Source: Oscillospiraceae bacterium (GTDB lineage: Bacteria > Bacillota > Clostridia > Oscillospirales > Ruminococcaceae). From it: 6,294 nt of DNA. Positions 1-5,827 of this stretch are shown in pieces; positions within the stretch are counted from its first letter, which is position 1, and each line of letters starts with the position of its first letter. A model generated the notes under the pieces. It did no database searches and was not told where the DNA came from. It was given only the letters and a program-made list of their open reading frames with translations. The translations under genes were made by a program, and so were the position numbers. The DNA is taken from NCBI GenBank assembly GCA_029062865.1, contig JAIDPG010000298.1:1-6294 (forward strand). Direction: 5' to 3'.

Positions 1-760
1 ACCCTACGTAGTAATATAATTCCAAGTGAAAGCGTTTGGTGTCGCTATCGTAATTTTGATGCTCGGAGGCTTTTGTCCCGCGGCGGTGATCCTCCGCGGC
101 ACCCGTTTCCATAAAGCTCCCGGCGATGCACCCGCCGTAGCCGTGTGTGTTTCCGTCCTCCAAAACCTCGTAAAAATTCCAATAGCAAAGCTCGCTGTCC
201 TTGAAGACAATGCCGAATTCCGTGGGGCTGGGGAGCTCGGGCAGCTCCGCTTTGTCAACGCCCGCTTCCATCAATGCTTCTCTCTCCCGTATAATCTCAT
301 CTTGTGCGGCGCTGTATTGTCTGAGGTTCTCGAAGAGCTCCGGGTCGCTTTCGTCCGTGACAACTCTTACCGCCTCCTCGAAATCGGCAACATCCGAATC
401 GAAAATCACTGCGTAATTCAATGCCTCAACCGGAACTATCGCGTCAAATGCCATGTGCCGATAGCCGTCGTCGTCAATATAATCCTGATAGCCGCCCTCA
501 ATCTCCTTGCCGCCGATAAAGAACCTCACGAGTTCCCCGCCCGTTGAGGCGTTCACCGTGAACAGCGTAGCCATTGAGGCGACAACTGCTGCCGCCGCAA
601 TAATAAGCGGCTTTATTCTGATTTTGCGTTTTGTTTCTGTCATAGAAATCCCCTCCGTTTCGATAAGCGAGCGAACGGCGGCGATGTTTTTGTTTACGCG
701 CTTTTTCGACGGTTTCACCTCGTCGGTCGGCTTGCAATGCGCGAAAAATTCCTCAAACAT
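1..760 (-). CDS. Probable membrane anti-sigma factor, cognate to the adjacent ECF sigma (3' end off window)
   Basis: From ATG at 760 the frame stays open for 253 codons to the window edge, so the C-terminus is missing. Residues 1-50 are hydrophilic and basic (KPSKKR, TETKRK). Residues 51-69 form one hydrophobic segment rich in Ala, Ile and Val (PLIIAAAAVVASMATLF), followed by an extended acidic, probably extracytoplasmic domain containing a charged helical stretch around residues 140-165 and two cysteines further on. This basic tail, single membrane helix and outer domain, directly downstream of a sigma factor, is the usual layout of clostridial anti-sigma factors; that role is inferred from context, because I recognise no named domain. 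The start ATG overlaps the sigma stop by 8 bases (ATGTTTGA) with an AGGGGG Shine-Dalgarno upstream, implying translational coupling. A second start at 643 (Met40) has an even better ribosome site, so the true N-terminus is uncertain. The function of the outer domain is unknown. Confidence 0.75.
   Translation of the reverse strand, partial: MFEEFFAHCKPTDEVKPSKKRVNKNIAAVRSLIETEGISMTETKRKIRIKPLIIAAAAVVASMATLFTVNASTGGELVRFFIGGKEIEGGYQDYIDDDGYRHMAFDAIVPVEALNYAVIFDSDVADFEEAVRVVTDESDPELFENLRQYSAAQDEIIREREALMEAGVDKAELPELPSPTEFGIVFKDSELCYWNFYEVLEDGNTHGYGGCIAGSFMETGAAEDHRRGTKASEHQNYDSDTKRFHLELYYYVG
641..656 (-). promoter_or_regulatory. Strong internal Shine-Dalgarno and ATG in the anti-sigma-type gene
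   Basis: On the minus strand GGAGGGG (656-650) lies 6 bases before an in-frame ATG (643-641), which is Met40 of the longer reading. Starting here would give a protein opening MTETKRK followed at once by the hydrophobic segment, so it would look like a signal-anchor protein with almost no cytoplasmic domain. It is either the real start or a second, alternative start. Confidence 0.55.
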
Positions 761-1301
761 AATCGTACCCCCTGTCGCTCATATATTCTTTCAGCTTGGC
801 TCTGGCGCGGTGGAGCTCCGTCCGCACCGAGCCCTCGGATATTTTCATCGCCTTGGCGATTTGAGAGGTCTGCTCGCCGTAAAGGTAGAAGCGCAGAAAT
901 ATTTCCCGCCGCTTCGGCGAGAGCGCTTTCAGCCCCTCGTCGAGGACTTCCAGCGTTTCCGACAGCTCGGCGTGCTCCTCAACGGAGAACTCCGCGGGAA
1001 TGTCTAGCTCGGAGATGTCCTCGCAGGGCGGCGGGTCGTCGCGGAAGCGGTTCTTGACGGCGTTCCGCGCGGCGGCGGAAAGATACGCTTTCAGCCCGAG
1101 CTTCACGTCAAGCCGCCCGCGCTGCTCCCAGAGCTTGTAAAACACCGCGACGGAAAGCTCGTCGATGTCCTCCTCGGACAAAAAACCGCGCGAGAAGTTC
1201 CGCGCCACGGTGCACACGTATCCGGAATATTTCTTCATAATTCGCTCCAGCGCCGAAACATCGCCGTTTCCAAGCGCCGAAAGCAGCTTTTCGTCGTTCA
1301 T
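753..1301 (-). CDS. ECF-type RNA polymerase sigma-70 family factor
   Basis: A 182-residue sigma factor that would direct RNA polymerase to a dedicated promoter set. Residues about 14-88 fit region 2 (core binding and -10 recognition): a helical block with KKYSGYVCTVARNF, an acidic DIDELS turn, FYKLWEQ, then LKAYLSAAARNAVKNRFRDD. Residues about 89-114 are an acidic linker. Residues about 115-172 fit region 4: LSPKRREIFLRFYLYGEQTSQIAKAM, then the recognition helix with SEGSVRTELHRARAKL. There is no region 1 or 3 and the length is typical of ECF factors. I chose ATG 1301 because AGAGG sits 5 bases upstream; an in-frame TTG at 1313 would add four residues but lacks a site of its own. Its stop is overlapped by the downstream membrane protein, its probable anti-sigma. 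An ECF-style promoter at 1353-1386 suggests it controls its own operon. The signal it answers to cannot be read from the sequence. Confidence 0.9.
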   Translation of the reverse strand: MNDEKLLSALGNGDVSALERIMKKYSGYVCTVARNFSRGFLSEEDIDELSVAVFYKLWEQRGRLDVKLGLKAYLSAAARNAVKNRFRDDPPPCEDISELDIPAEFSVEEHAELSETLEVLDEGLKALSPKRREIFLRFYLYGEQTSQIAKAMKISEGSVRTELHRARAKLKEYMSDRGYDYV

Positions 1302-1319
1302 TTTACCTCTCAATAATTT

Positions 1320-1331
1320 ATTTGCGCAAAT
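1320..1331. repeat. 12-bp perfect palindrome in the sigma operon leader
   Basis: ATTTGCGCAAAT reads the same on both strands. It lies between the ECF-type promoter and the sigma-gene ribosome site, inside the transcribed leader. It could be a repressor operator or a small RNA stem, but a 12-bp palindrome in AT-rich DNA can arise by chance and no second copy was seen in the window. Confidence 0.35.
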
Positions 1332-1352
1332 TTAAAAGATTTTCACCTTTCA

Positions 1353-1386
1353 CTTATATAGACACGGAATTTGGGGAAATGTTACA
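1353..1386 (-). promoter_or_regulatory. ECF-type promoter for the sigma/anti-sigma operon (probable autoregulation)
   Basis: On the minus strand TGTAAC (1386-1381) is followed after 16 bases by TGTC (1364-1361) and then TATATAAG. This matches the general ECF layout of an AAC-containing -35 and a (C/T)GTC-type -10 with a 16-17 base gap, and differs from a housekeeping promoter, for which the -35 to TATATA gap would be about 20. Transcription would start near 1350, giving a leader of about 50 bases. That the adjacent sigma factor recognises it is inferred from position. Confidence 0.65.
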
Positions 1387-1435
1387 GTTTTTTAGAAATT
1401 TTTTTGAGAGCTGGGAAGAGCCCCGCCTCACATTT

Positions 1436-1464
1436 ATTATACTTTAAATTCCCCGCAGTTTCAA
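1436..1464 (-). promoter_or_regulatory. Housekeeping (SigA-type) promoter upstream of the sigma operon
   Basis: On the minus strand TTGAAA (1464-1459), a 17-base spacer and a perfect TATAAT (1441-1436) form a near-consensus vegetative promoter. A transcript starting near 1429 would run through the ECF-type promoter into the sigma gene, supplying basal expression. It mirrors the plus-strand promoter at 1497-1525. Confidence 0.7.
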
Positions 1465-1496
1465 CCTTATTTTCCATAAAAATACACAAAAACCCC

Positions 1497-1525
1497 TTGA
1501 AAAAATATTCAAAATATGTTATAAT
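1497..1525 (+). promoter_or_regulatory. SigA-type promoter for the PHP-malic enzyme operon
   Basis: TTGAAA (1497-1502), a 17-base spacer and perfect TATAAT (1520-1525), with an extended -10 TG at 1517-1518. This is close to the ideal vegetative promoter. The start is expected near 1532, giving a leader of about 80 bases before the ATG at 1612. Confidence 0.85.
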
Positions 1526-1531
1526 AGACTA

Positions 1532-1611
1532 GATATGTTATTCGGAAGCAAGCTCCTCCGTTTCTTGCCTCTTGCTTCTTAAAATTCTTGCTTCTTGCAG
1601 GGGGTTAGATT
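1532..1611 (+). other. 5' leader of the PHP operon with short repeats and possible alternative stems
   Basis: The leader contains GAAGCAAG (1545-1552), a CTCCTCC tract (1553-1559), and two copies of its reverse complement CTTGCTTC (1571-1578 and 1587-1594), the second just before the AGGGGG ribosome site (1599-1604). CTTGC recurs four times (1564, 1571, 1587, 1594) as paired 7-base units. GAAGCAAG can pair with either downstream copy, and CTCCTCC could pair with the ribosome site through one G-U pair. These are structures seen on paper; no known riboswitch class was recognised. Confidence 0.4.
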
Positions 1612-2466
1612 ATGAAGGCTGATTTGCATTGCCATACAACTATTTCCGACGGTTCGCTGGGAATTTCGGATATCATAAGACAGGCGGACAGAGACGATGT
1701 GCGGTATCTCGCGATAACGGATCACGACAGCTTAGCGTCGCTGTCGCGCTCGTCGGTTTTGGGGAGGCGCTACAATGTGAGCGTTATCCCCGCCGTGGAG
1801 TTTTCGGCGTTTGATTCGGCGAGAGGACGCAAGGTTCATATTATGTGCTACGACCCGCAAAAGCCCGACAGACTTGAGGGGCTCTGCCAGCGAAATTCCG
1901 AGGGAAGGATGAAGCTCGGCAAGAGCTTAGCGATGAAGGTTCTCGAGAAATATCCGATAACTCTTGAAAGTATTCTGCGCTACTCCGCGGGAAGCAAGGC
2001 GATCTACAAGTGCCACATAATGCACGCGCTTATGGACTACGGCTACACGACTGAGCTTTACGGCAGCGTTTACGATGACATCTTCGACGCGGACGACGGC
2101 TTGTGCGCCGAGCAGGTGCGACAGGAGGCGGATTTCTATCCCGACGTGCGCTTTGTGACGACGCTTATCCGCGCTTCGGGCGGAATTTCGATTATGGCGC
2201 ACCCCAAGGTGTTCGACAGTATGGAGCTTCTCGAAGAGCTCGCCGCCGAGGGCGCGATAGACGGCGCGGAGGCGTTCCACCCGGGCGCGAGCAAGGGCTT
2301 TTCAAATCAGGTAATGCAGTTAGCGGAGCATTACGACCTGATAACGACAGGCGGCTCGGACTTCCACGGCTTTTACAATCACTATGCGATACAGATAGGC
2401 TCGATCTTCACCGCAGAGGATCAGCTCGACAGGATCTTGAACCACAAGATAAACGTAAAGAGTTAA
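1612..2466 (+). CDS. PHP-domain metal-dependent phosphoesterase (YciV/RNase AM-like)
   Basis: This 284-residue protein has the metal ligands of the PHP superfamily in order: DLHCHTTISDG (His6, His8, Asp13), ITDHD (35-39), Glu63 in PAVEFSA, His76 in KVHIM, His135, IMAHP (His197), FHPG (His223) and GSDFHG (Asp250, His252). The length and motif order match the YciV/TrpH group, whose characterised members hydrolyse 3',5'-nucleoside bisphosphates such as pAp and act as 5'-3' exonucleases on short RNA. That substrate is inferred from family membership. It is a cytoplasmic enzyme with no signal peptide. The start is set by AGGGGG 7 bases before ATG. It is first in a probable two-gene unit with the malic enzyme 65 bases downstream. 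Nothing links the two biochemically, so co-transcription may simply be for expression. Confidence 0.9.
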   Translation: MKADLHCHTTISDGSLGISDIIRQADRDDVRYLAITDHDSLASLSRSSVLGRRYNVSVIPAVEFSAFDSARGRKVHIMCYDPQKPDRLEGLCQRNSEGRMKLGKSLAMKVLEKYPITLESILRYSAGSKAIYKCHIMHALMDYGYTTELYGSVYDDIFDADDGLCAEQVRQEADFYPDVRFVTTLIRASGGISIMAHPKVFDSMELLEELAAEGAIDGAEAFHPGASKGFSNQVMQLAEHYDLITTGGSDFHGFYNHYAIQIGSIFTAEDQLDRILNHKINVKS

Positions 2467-2476
2467 ACAATCCGCT

Positions 2477-2505
2477 ATTTCTCCCCGCCGCAGGCGGGGA
2501 AAAAT
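2477..2505 (+). other. Intercistronic hairpin between PHP gene and malic enzyme gene
   Basis: TCCCCGCC (2482-2489), loop GCA, GGCGGGGA (2493-2500), extended by ATTT/AAAT across a single C-A mismatch, giving 12 pairs out of 13. Neither strand shows a U-rich tail after the stem, so it does not look like an intrinsic terminator. It may protect or separate the two parts of a shared mRNA. Confidence 0.5.
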
Positions 2506-2531
2506 CTCAAAAACATCGGAGGATTTCCACT

Positions 2532-3692
2532 ATGGATATAAAAGAAGAAGCTTTAAAAAAGCATTACGAATGGGGCGGGAAAATCGAGGTGATCTCCCGC
2601 GCGCCTATTGAAACGCGCGAGGATCTGTCGCTGGCGTATACGCCGGGTGTGGCTCAGCCGTGCCTTGAGATAGCGAAAGACCCGGAGCTCTCGTACAAGC
2701 TGACGCGCCGCAGCAACCTTGTCGCGGTGATAACCGACGGCACAGCGGTGCTGGGCTTGGGCGATATCGGCGGGCTTGCGGGAATGCCCGTAATGGAAGG
2801 CAAGTGCTGTCTTTTCAAGGAATTCGGCGGCGTGGACGCGTTTCCGATCTGCATTAAGAGTAAAGACCCCGACGAGATAGTCCGCACGATAGAGCTCATC
2901 GCTGACAGCTTCGGCGGGATAAACCTCGAGGACATCTCCGCGCCGCGGTGCTTCGAGATCGAGGCGAAGCTGAAGGAGCGGCTCGACATTCCCGTGTTCC
3001 ACGACGACCAGCACGGCACGGCTATCGTAGTCGGCGCCGCGATGTTAAACGCCGTAAAGTGCGCGGGGAAGAAGCTCTCTGAGATCACCGCGGTCATCAA
3101 CGGCGCGGGCTCGGCAGGGATCGCGATAGGGAAGTTTTTACTTAATCTGGGCATCGGCAACCTCATAATGGTTGACATAAATGGCATACTAAACCGTGAC
3201 GAGCAATACGAAAACCCCGCCCATGCAGAGATCTCGAAGCTCACGAACAAGGAGAACCGCAAGGGCACGCTCGCGGACGCGATGCGCGGCGCGGACGTGT
3301 TTGTCGGCGTTTCCAAGCCAAATCTCGTGACACCCGAAATGGTGAAGTCGATGGCGGAGAAGCCGATACTTTTCCCGATGGCGAACCCGAATCCCGAGAT
3401 CACCTACGACCTGGCGAAGGAAAGCGGCGCGTACATCGTCGGCACGGGGCGCAGCGATTATCCGAACCAGATAAACAACGTGCTCGTGTTCCCCGGCATT
3501 TTCAAGGGCGCACTTGCCTGCCGCGCCAAGGCGATAACCGAGGAGATGAAGCTAGCTGCCGCGCGGGCGATAGCAGAGCTCGTCCCCGAGGACAAGCTCA
3601 ACCCGGAGTATATTATCCCGTCGGCGCTGGATAAGAGCGTGGCGGAGGCGGTTGCAAAGGCGGTCGCGGACAGCTCGGGCAGGAATATATAG
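2532..3692 (+). CDS. Malic enzyme, short prokaryotic form
   Basis: This 386-residue cytoplasmic enzyme oxidatively decarboxylates malate to pyruvate and CO2 with reduction of NAD(P), linking C4 acids to pyruvate. Visible motifs are YTPGV (Tyr36, catalytic acid), TDGTAVLGLGDIGG (68-81), EGK (Lys91, catalytic lysine), EDISAPRCFEIE (Glu133 and Asp134 for metal), HDDQHGT (157-163), the Rossmann GAGSAG (191-196) with Asp215 ending the second strand, SKPNLVT (261-267), PMANPNPEI (282-290) and GTGRSDYPNQINN (304-316). The length suits the compact bacterial form, without the phosphotransacetylase tail of MaeB. Asp215 is compatible with NAD, but cofactor choice cannot be settled by eye. The ATG at 2532 has GGAGG 9 bases upstream; the frame stays open further upstream, but that part overlaps the PHP gene in another frame and is not coding. 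It is second in the unit and followed by a strong terminator. Confidence 0.95.
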   Translation: MDIKEEALKKHYEWGGKIEVISRAPIETREDLSLAYTPGVAQPCLEIAKDPELSYKLTRRSNLVAVITDGTAVLGLGDIGGLAGMPVMEGKCCLFKEFGGVDAFPICIKSKDPDEIVRTIELIADSFGGINLEDISAPRCFEIEAKLKERLDIPVFHDDQHGTAIVVGAAMLNAVKCAGKKLSEITAVINGAGSAGIAIGKFLLNLGIGNLIMVDINGILNRDEQYENPAHAEISKLTNKENRKGTLADAMRGADVFVGVSKPNLVTPEMVKSMAEKPILFPMANPNPEITYDLAKESGAYIVGTGRSDYPNQINNVLVFPGIFKGALACRAKAITEEMKLAAARAIAELVPEDKLNPEYIIPSALDKSVAEAVAKAVADSSGRNI

Positions 3693-3700
3693 AAGCAAGA

Positions 3701-3729
3701 AATCCCCCGCGAAACGCGGGGGATTTTTT
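3701..3729. terminator. Strong intrinsic terminator between convergent operons
   Basis: An 11-bp stem, AATCCCCCGCG (3701-3711) and its complement (3715-3725), with an AAA loop and a run of six T (3724-3729) on the plus strand. It ends the PHP-malic enzyme transcript 8 bases after the stop. On the minus strand the stem follows the metF stop directly with a tail of ATTTCTTGCTTC, so it probably also stops the metF operon, less cleanly. The T-run overlaps the metF stop codon. Confidence 0.9.
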
Positions 3730-4591
3730 AATTGAGAACATTCGCTACGGCTTCACTGATCTTCCTCGCGACATAGGGGTTGTTCATCGTGTAGAGGTGA
3801 ATTCCGTCCGCACCGCCCGATACGAGGTCGATGATCTGCTCGTTGGCGTAGGCTATGCCGGCGTCGCGCATGGCTTCGGGATTTTCACCGAATTTTCCGA
3901 TAAGCCGCGTGAACTTGTGCGGCAGCGACGCGCCGCAAAGCCCTACCATTCGCTGAATTTGCTTGGCGTTCACACACGGCATGATTCCCGCCTCAATTGG
4001 CACGGTTATCCCCGCCGCGCGGGCTTTTTCGAGAAATCTGTAAAAGCAGTCGTTGTCGAAAAACAACTGCGAAATAAGGTGCGTCGCACCCGCGTCTACC
4101 TTGCGCTTCAGGTTCTCGATGTCCTTGTCAAGCGACTCGCTCTCCAGATGACCCTCGGGGTAGCACGCCCCCGAGAAGCTCAGATTGCTCCTCTGCTTCA
4201 TATATTCAATGAGGTCGGAGGCATGTTTAAAGTCCTCCTTCGGGGGAACGTCCGGGTTTATATCCCCGCGCAGCGCGAGAACGTTTTCAATGCCGTACTG
4301 CTCGAACTCCTTAATTTTTTCGTCAATGTCCTCGCGAGTGGAATTGACGCACGTCAAATGCGCGATGCTCTCCGTGTGGTACTTTTCCTTGATGATCGTC
4401 ACGATCTCGCGCGTCGAACAGCCCGGCAGGCTGCCGCCCGCGCCGTATGTAACGCTGATGAAATCCGGGTGAAGATCCGTCAGCTCATCGAGCGTTTTGT
4501 AAATCGTGTCAATAGAACCGTCCTTTTTCGGCGGGAAAATCTCGAACGAAAAGACGGTTTTGCCGTTTTTGAATAAGTCGGGGATTCTCAT
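3728..4591 (-). CDS. metF: 5,10-methylenetetrahydrofolate reductase
   Basis: This 287-residue FAD enzyme of the MTHFR family reduces methylene-THF to methyl-THF, supplying methyl groups for methionine synthesis or, in some anaerobes, the methyl branch of the Wood-Ljungdahl pathway. Motifs are FSFEIFPPK (14-22, with the catalytic Glu17), VTYGAGGS (47-54), THxT-like AHLTC (77-81), ALRGD (106-110; Asp110 corresponds to the flavin-tuning Asp of E. coli MetF), YPEGH (144-148), SQLFFD (174-179; Gln175 binds folate), EAGIMP (200-205) and HLYTMN (265-270). The length is that of the single-domain bacterial form, without the eukaryotic regulatory domain. The ATG shares ATGA with the upstream TSCPD gene, and AAGGAG (4605-4600) lies 8 bases before it, so translation is probably coupled. 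It is last in the suf-TSCPD-metF unit. No MetV-like partner, methionine synthase or SAM riboswitch is in the window. Confidence 0.97.
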   Translation of the reverse strand: MRIPDLFKNGKTVFSFEIFPPKKDGSIDTIYKTLDELTDLHPDFISVTYGAGGSLPGCSTREIVTIIKEKYHTESIAHLTCVNSTREDIDEKIKEFEQYGIENVLALRGDINPDVPPKEDFKHASDLIEYMKQRSNLSFSGACYPEGHLESESLDKDIENLKRKVDAGATHLISQLFFDNDCFYRFLEKARAAGITVPIEAGIMPCVNAKQIQRMVGLCGASLPHKFTRLIGKFGENPEAMRDAGIAYANEQIIDLVSGGADGIHLYTMNNPYVARKISEAVANVLN

Positions 4592-4833
4592 TTCGCGATC
4601 TCCTTTAGCGCCTGCGCAAGCTGATCGGGGCAGGACGTGTTTTTTCCGCCGCAGCGCAGTCCGTCGAGCTTTTCGATAACGTCGTCGATCTTCATTCCCT
4701 TTACAAGCGCGGAAATTCCCTGCAAATTGCCGTTGCAGCCGCCGATGACCTTAAGATCGCGAACAATGCCGTCCTCGACTTCGATAAGCATTTTGCGGGA
4801 ACAAACCCCGCTTGGAGTAAACTCATAAGTCAT
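4588..4833 (-). CDS. TSCPD-domain 4-Cys protein (TIGR03905-like), function unknown
   Basis: This 81-residue protein has four cysteines placed like a metal site: Cys11 in GVCSRK, Cys33 in GGCNGN, Cys61 in LRCGGK and Cys68 in the TSCPD motif (66-70). The sequence fits the small stand-alone TSCPD family (about 80 residues, four conserved Cys), which resembles the C-terminal cysteine-rich module of some class II ribonucleotide reductases. No biochemical role is established for the stand-alone form that I know of; zinc or Fe-S binding is inference. The start ATG has AAGGAGA (4847-4841) 7 bases upstream. It lies 46 bases after sufB and overlaps metF by 4 bases, so it is co-transcribed with Fe-S assembly genes and translationally coupled to metF. 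It could be a metal-binding accessory to either. Confidence 0.88.
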   Translation of the reverse strand: MTYEFTPSGVCSRKMLIEVEDGIVRDLKVIGGCNGNLQGISALVKGMKIDDVIEKLDGLRCGGKNTSCPDQLAQALKEIAK

Positions 4834-4879
4834 AAAAAAGTCTCCTTATTTTAAAATTAGAAATACGCTCCGGTATTGT

Positions 4880-5827
4880 TTACTTAAGGAAGCCCTCAAT
4901 GATCTTGTTTTCGGCTTCCTCTCGCGTAAGCCCGAGCGAGCACAGCTTCAAGATCTGCTCTCCCGCGATTTTGCCTATCGCCGCCTCGTGGATAAGCTCC
5001 GCGTCGACGTTGGCGGCGTTCAGCGCGGGCTGCGCGTCTACCTTGCCATTCTCGGCGATTATCGCGTCGCACGCGGAGTGCCCCGTGCAGCGATTATTTC
5101 CCTCGACTACCGAATAAAACGCCTGGTGCGAATTGCCGCGCGCTACGGAACGCGAAACCAAGTCCGCGCCGCTGTCCTCGCCGTTCAGCTTCACGCTGAA
5201 TTTCGTTATCGCCTCCTCGGCGTTGTCCGTCATAATGCGCTCGCGGACGACGATCTTCGCGTTGTCGCCAAGCTCCGCGGACGTATCGCGCATCGATTTA
5301 TCCACTCCGCCGAGCTGCACCGTGTCCATTTCGAGGTACGCGTTTTCCTTGAGGAAGCACTCCGTCACGGGATCGATTTTCTTGAGCCCTTTGCCGCTTC
5401 CCGAGCCGATGTGCTTTTCCTTGTAGACGACGCGCGCGTTTGGCTCAAGGAAGAAGCGGTGGATACCGTTATGCCGCGCGTCTTCCTCGCCCTCGTTGTG
5501 AACGCCGCACCCCGCGACGATAACCACGTCCGCGCCCTCGCCGATGAAGAAATCGTTGTACACGAGGTCGTCCACCGCCGCGTGAGTTACGCAGGCGGGT
5601 ATAAACACGGTTTCGCCCTTTGTGCCGGGCTTTACGATGATGTCGATGCCGGGCTTGTCGGTTTTGGAGTTTATCGTGATGTTCTCCGACGACTGCCGCC
5701 CCGCGCACTGACTGTCCTCGCGGATATTATACGCGCCCTTGAAGCCCGTTTCGGGATCGAAATCGCTGATTATTTTCAGCATATCGCCCGTGATGTTGTT
5801 GAAGTTCACGTTCATTATGTCGCTCAT
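4880..5827 (-). CDS. sufB: SufB/SufD-family Fe-S cluster scaffold, minimal form (SmsB-like)
   Basis: This 315-residue protein belongs to the SufB/SufD family, which with the ATPase SufC forms the scaffold where Fe-S clusters are built. The middle of the protein (about 50-250) is the repetitive beta-helix region, including KPGTKGETVFIPA (67-79), VIVAGCGVHNEGEEDARHNGIHRF (103-126), KEKHIGSGSGKG (137-148), and SRSVARGNSHQAFYSVVEGN (225-244). The C-terminus carries the family core: CTGHSACDAII (Cys247, Cys253), IHEAAIGKIAGEQ (279-291) and a closing helical LTREEAENKIIEGFL. Cys253-Asp and Glu281 appear to line up with the Cys and Glu reported as essential in E. coli SufB. At 315 residues it lacks the long N-terminal region of SufB (usually about 470-495 residues) and matches the archaeal/anaerobe short forms. 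ATG 5827 is chosen because GGAGG lies 7 bases upstream and it overlaps the sufC stop as ATGA; the in-frame TTG at 5833 is less likely. Confidence 0.93.
   Translation of the reverse strand: MSDIMNVNFNNITGDMLKIISDFDPETGFKGAYNIREDSQCAGRQSSENITINSKTDKPGIDIIVKPGTKGETVFIPACVTHAAVDDLVYNDFFIGEGADVVIVAGCGVHNEGEEDARHNGIHRFFLEPNARVVYKEKHIGSGSGKGLKKIDPVTECFLKENAYLEMDTVQLGGVDKSMRDTSAELGDNAKIVVRERIMTDNAEEAITKFSVKLNGEDSGADLVSRSVARGNSHQAFYSVVEGNNRCTGHSACDAIIAENGKVDAQPALNAANVDAELIHEAAIGKIAGEQILKLCSLGLTREEAENKIIEGFLK

Noticed and set aside
26..547. Plus-strand open frame of 173 codons opposite the anti-sigma-type gene
   Set aside because: It lies antisense to a longer minus-strand frame that has a ribosome site, a clear membrane segment and operon context; the plus-strand product has no recognisable motif.
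1387..1435. Possible hairpin or attenuator in the distal leader of the sigma operon
   Set aside because: Only a very short GGG/CCC stem can be drawn, with no convincing U-tract, so no structure is claimed.
2103..2531. N-terminal extension of the malic enzyme frame into the PHP gene
   Set aside because: The extension is Arg/Gly-rich out-of-frame translation of the PHP gene. The GGAGG-preceded ATG at 2532 begins exactly at the family's normal N-terminus.
2654..3403. Minus-strand open frame of 249 codons opposite the malic enzyme
   Set aside because: Ser/Ile/Pro-rich shadow of a well-conserved enzyme; no ribosome site or motif supports it.
3797..4576. Plus-strand open frame of 259 codons opposite metF
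   Set aside because: Shadow of MetF, whose motifs are all intact on the other strand; the Arg/Val-rich product resembles nothing known.
4834..4879. Possible separate promoter or terminator between sufB and the TSCPD gene
   Set aside because: A TAAAAT-like box is present but has no acceptable -35, and the ATTTTAAAAT palindrome lacks a GC stem, so read-through from sufB is more likely.
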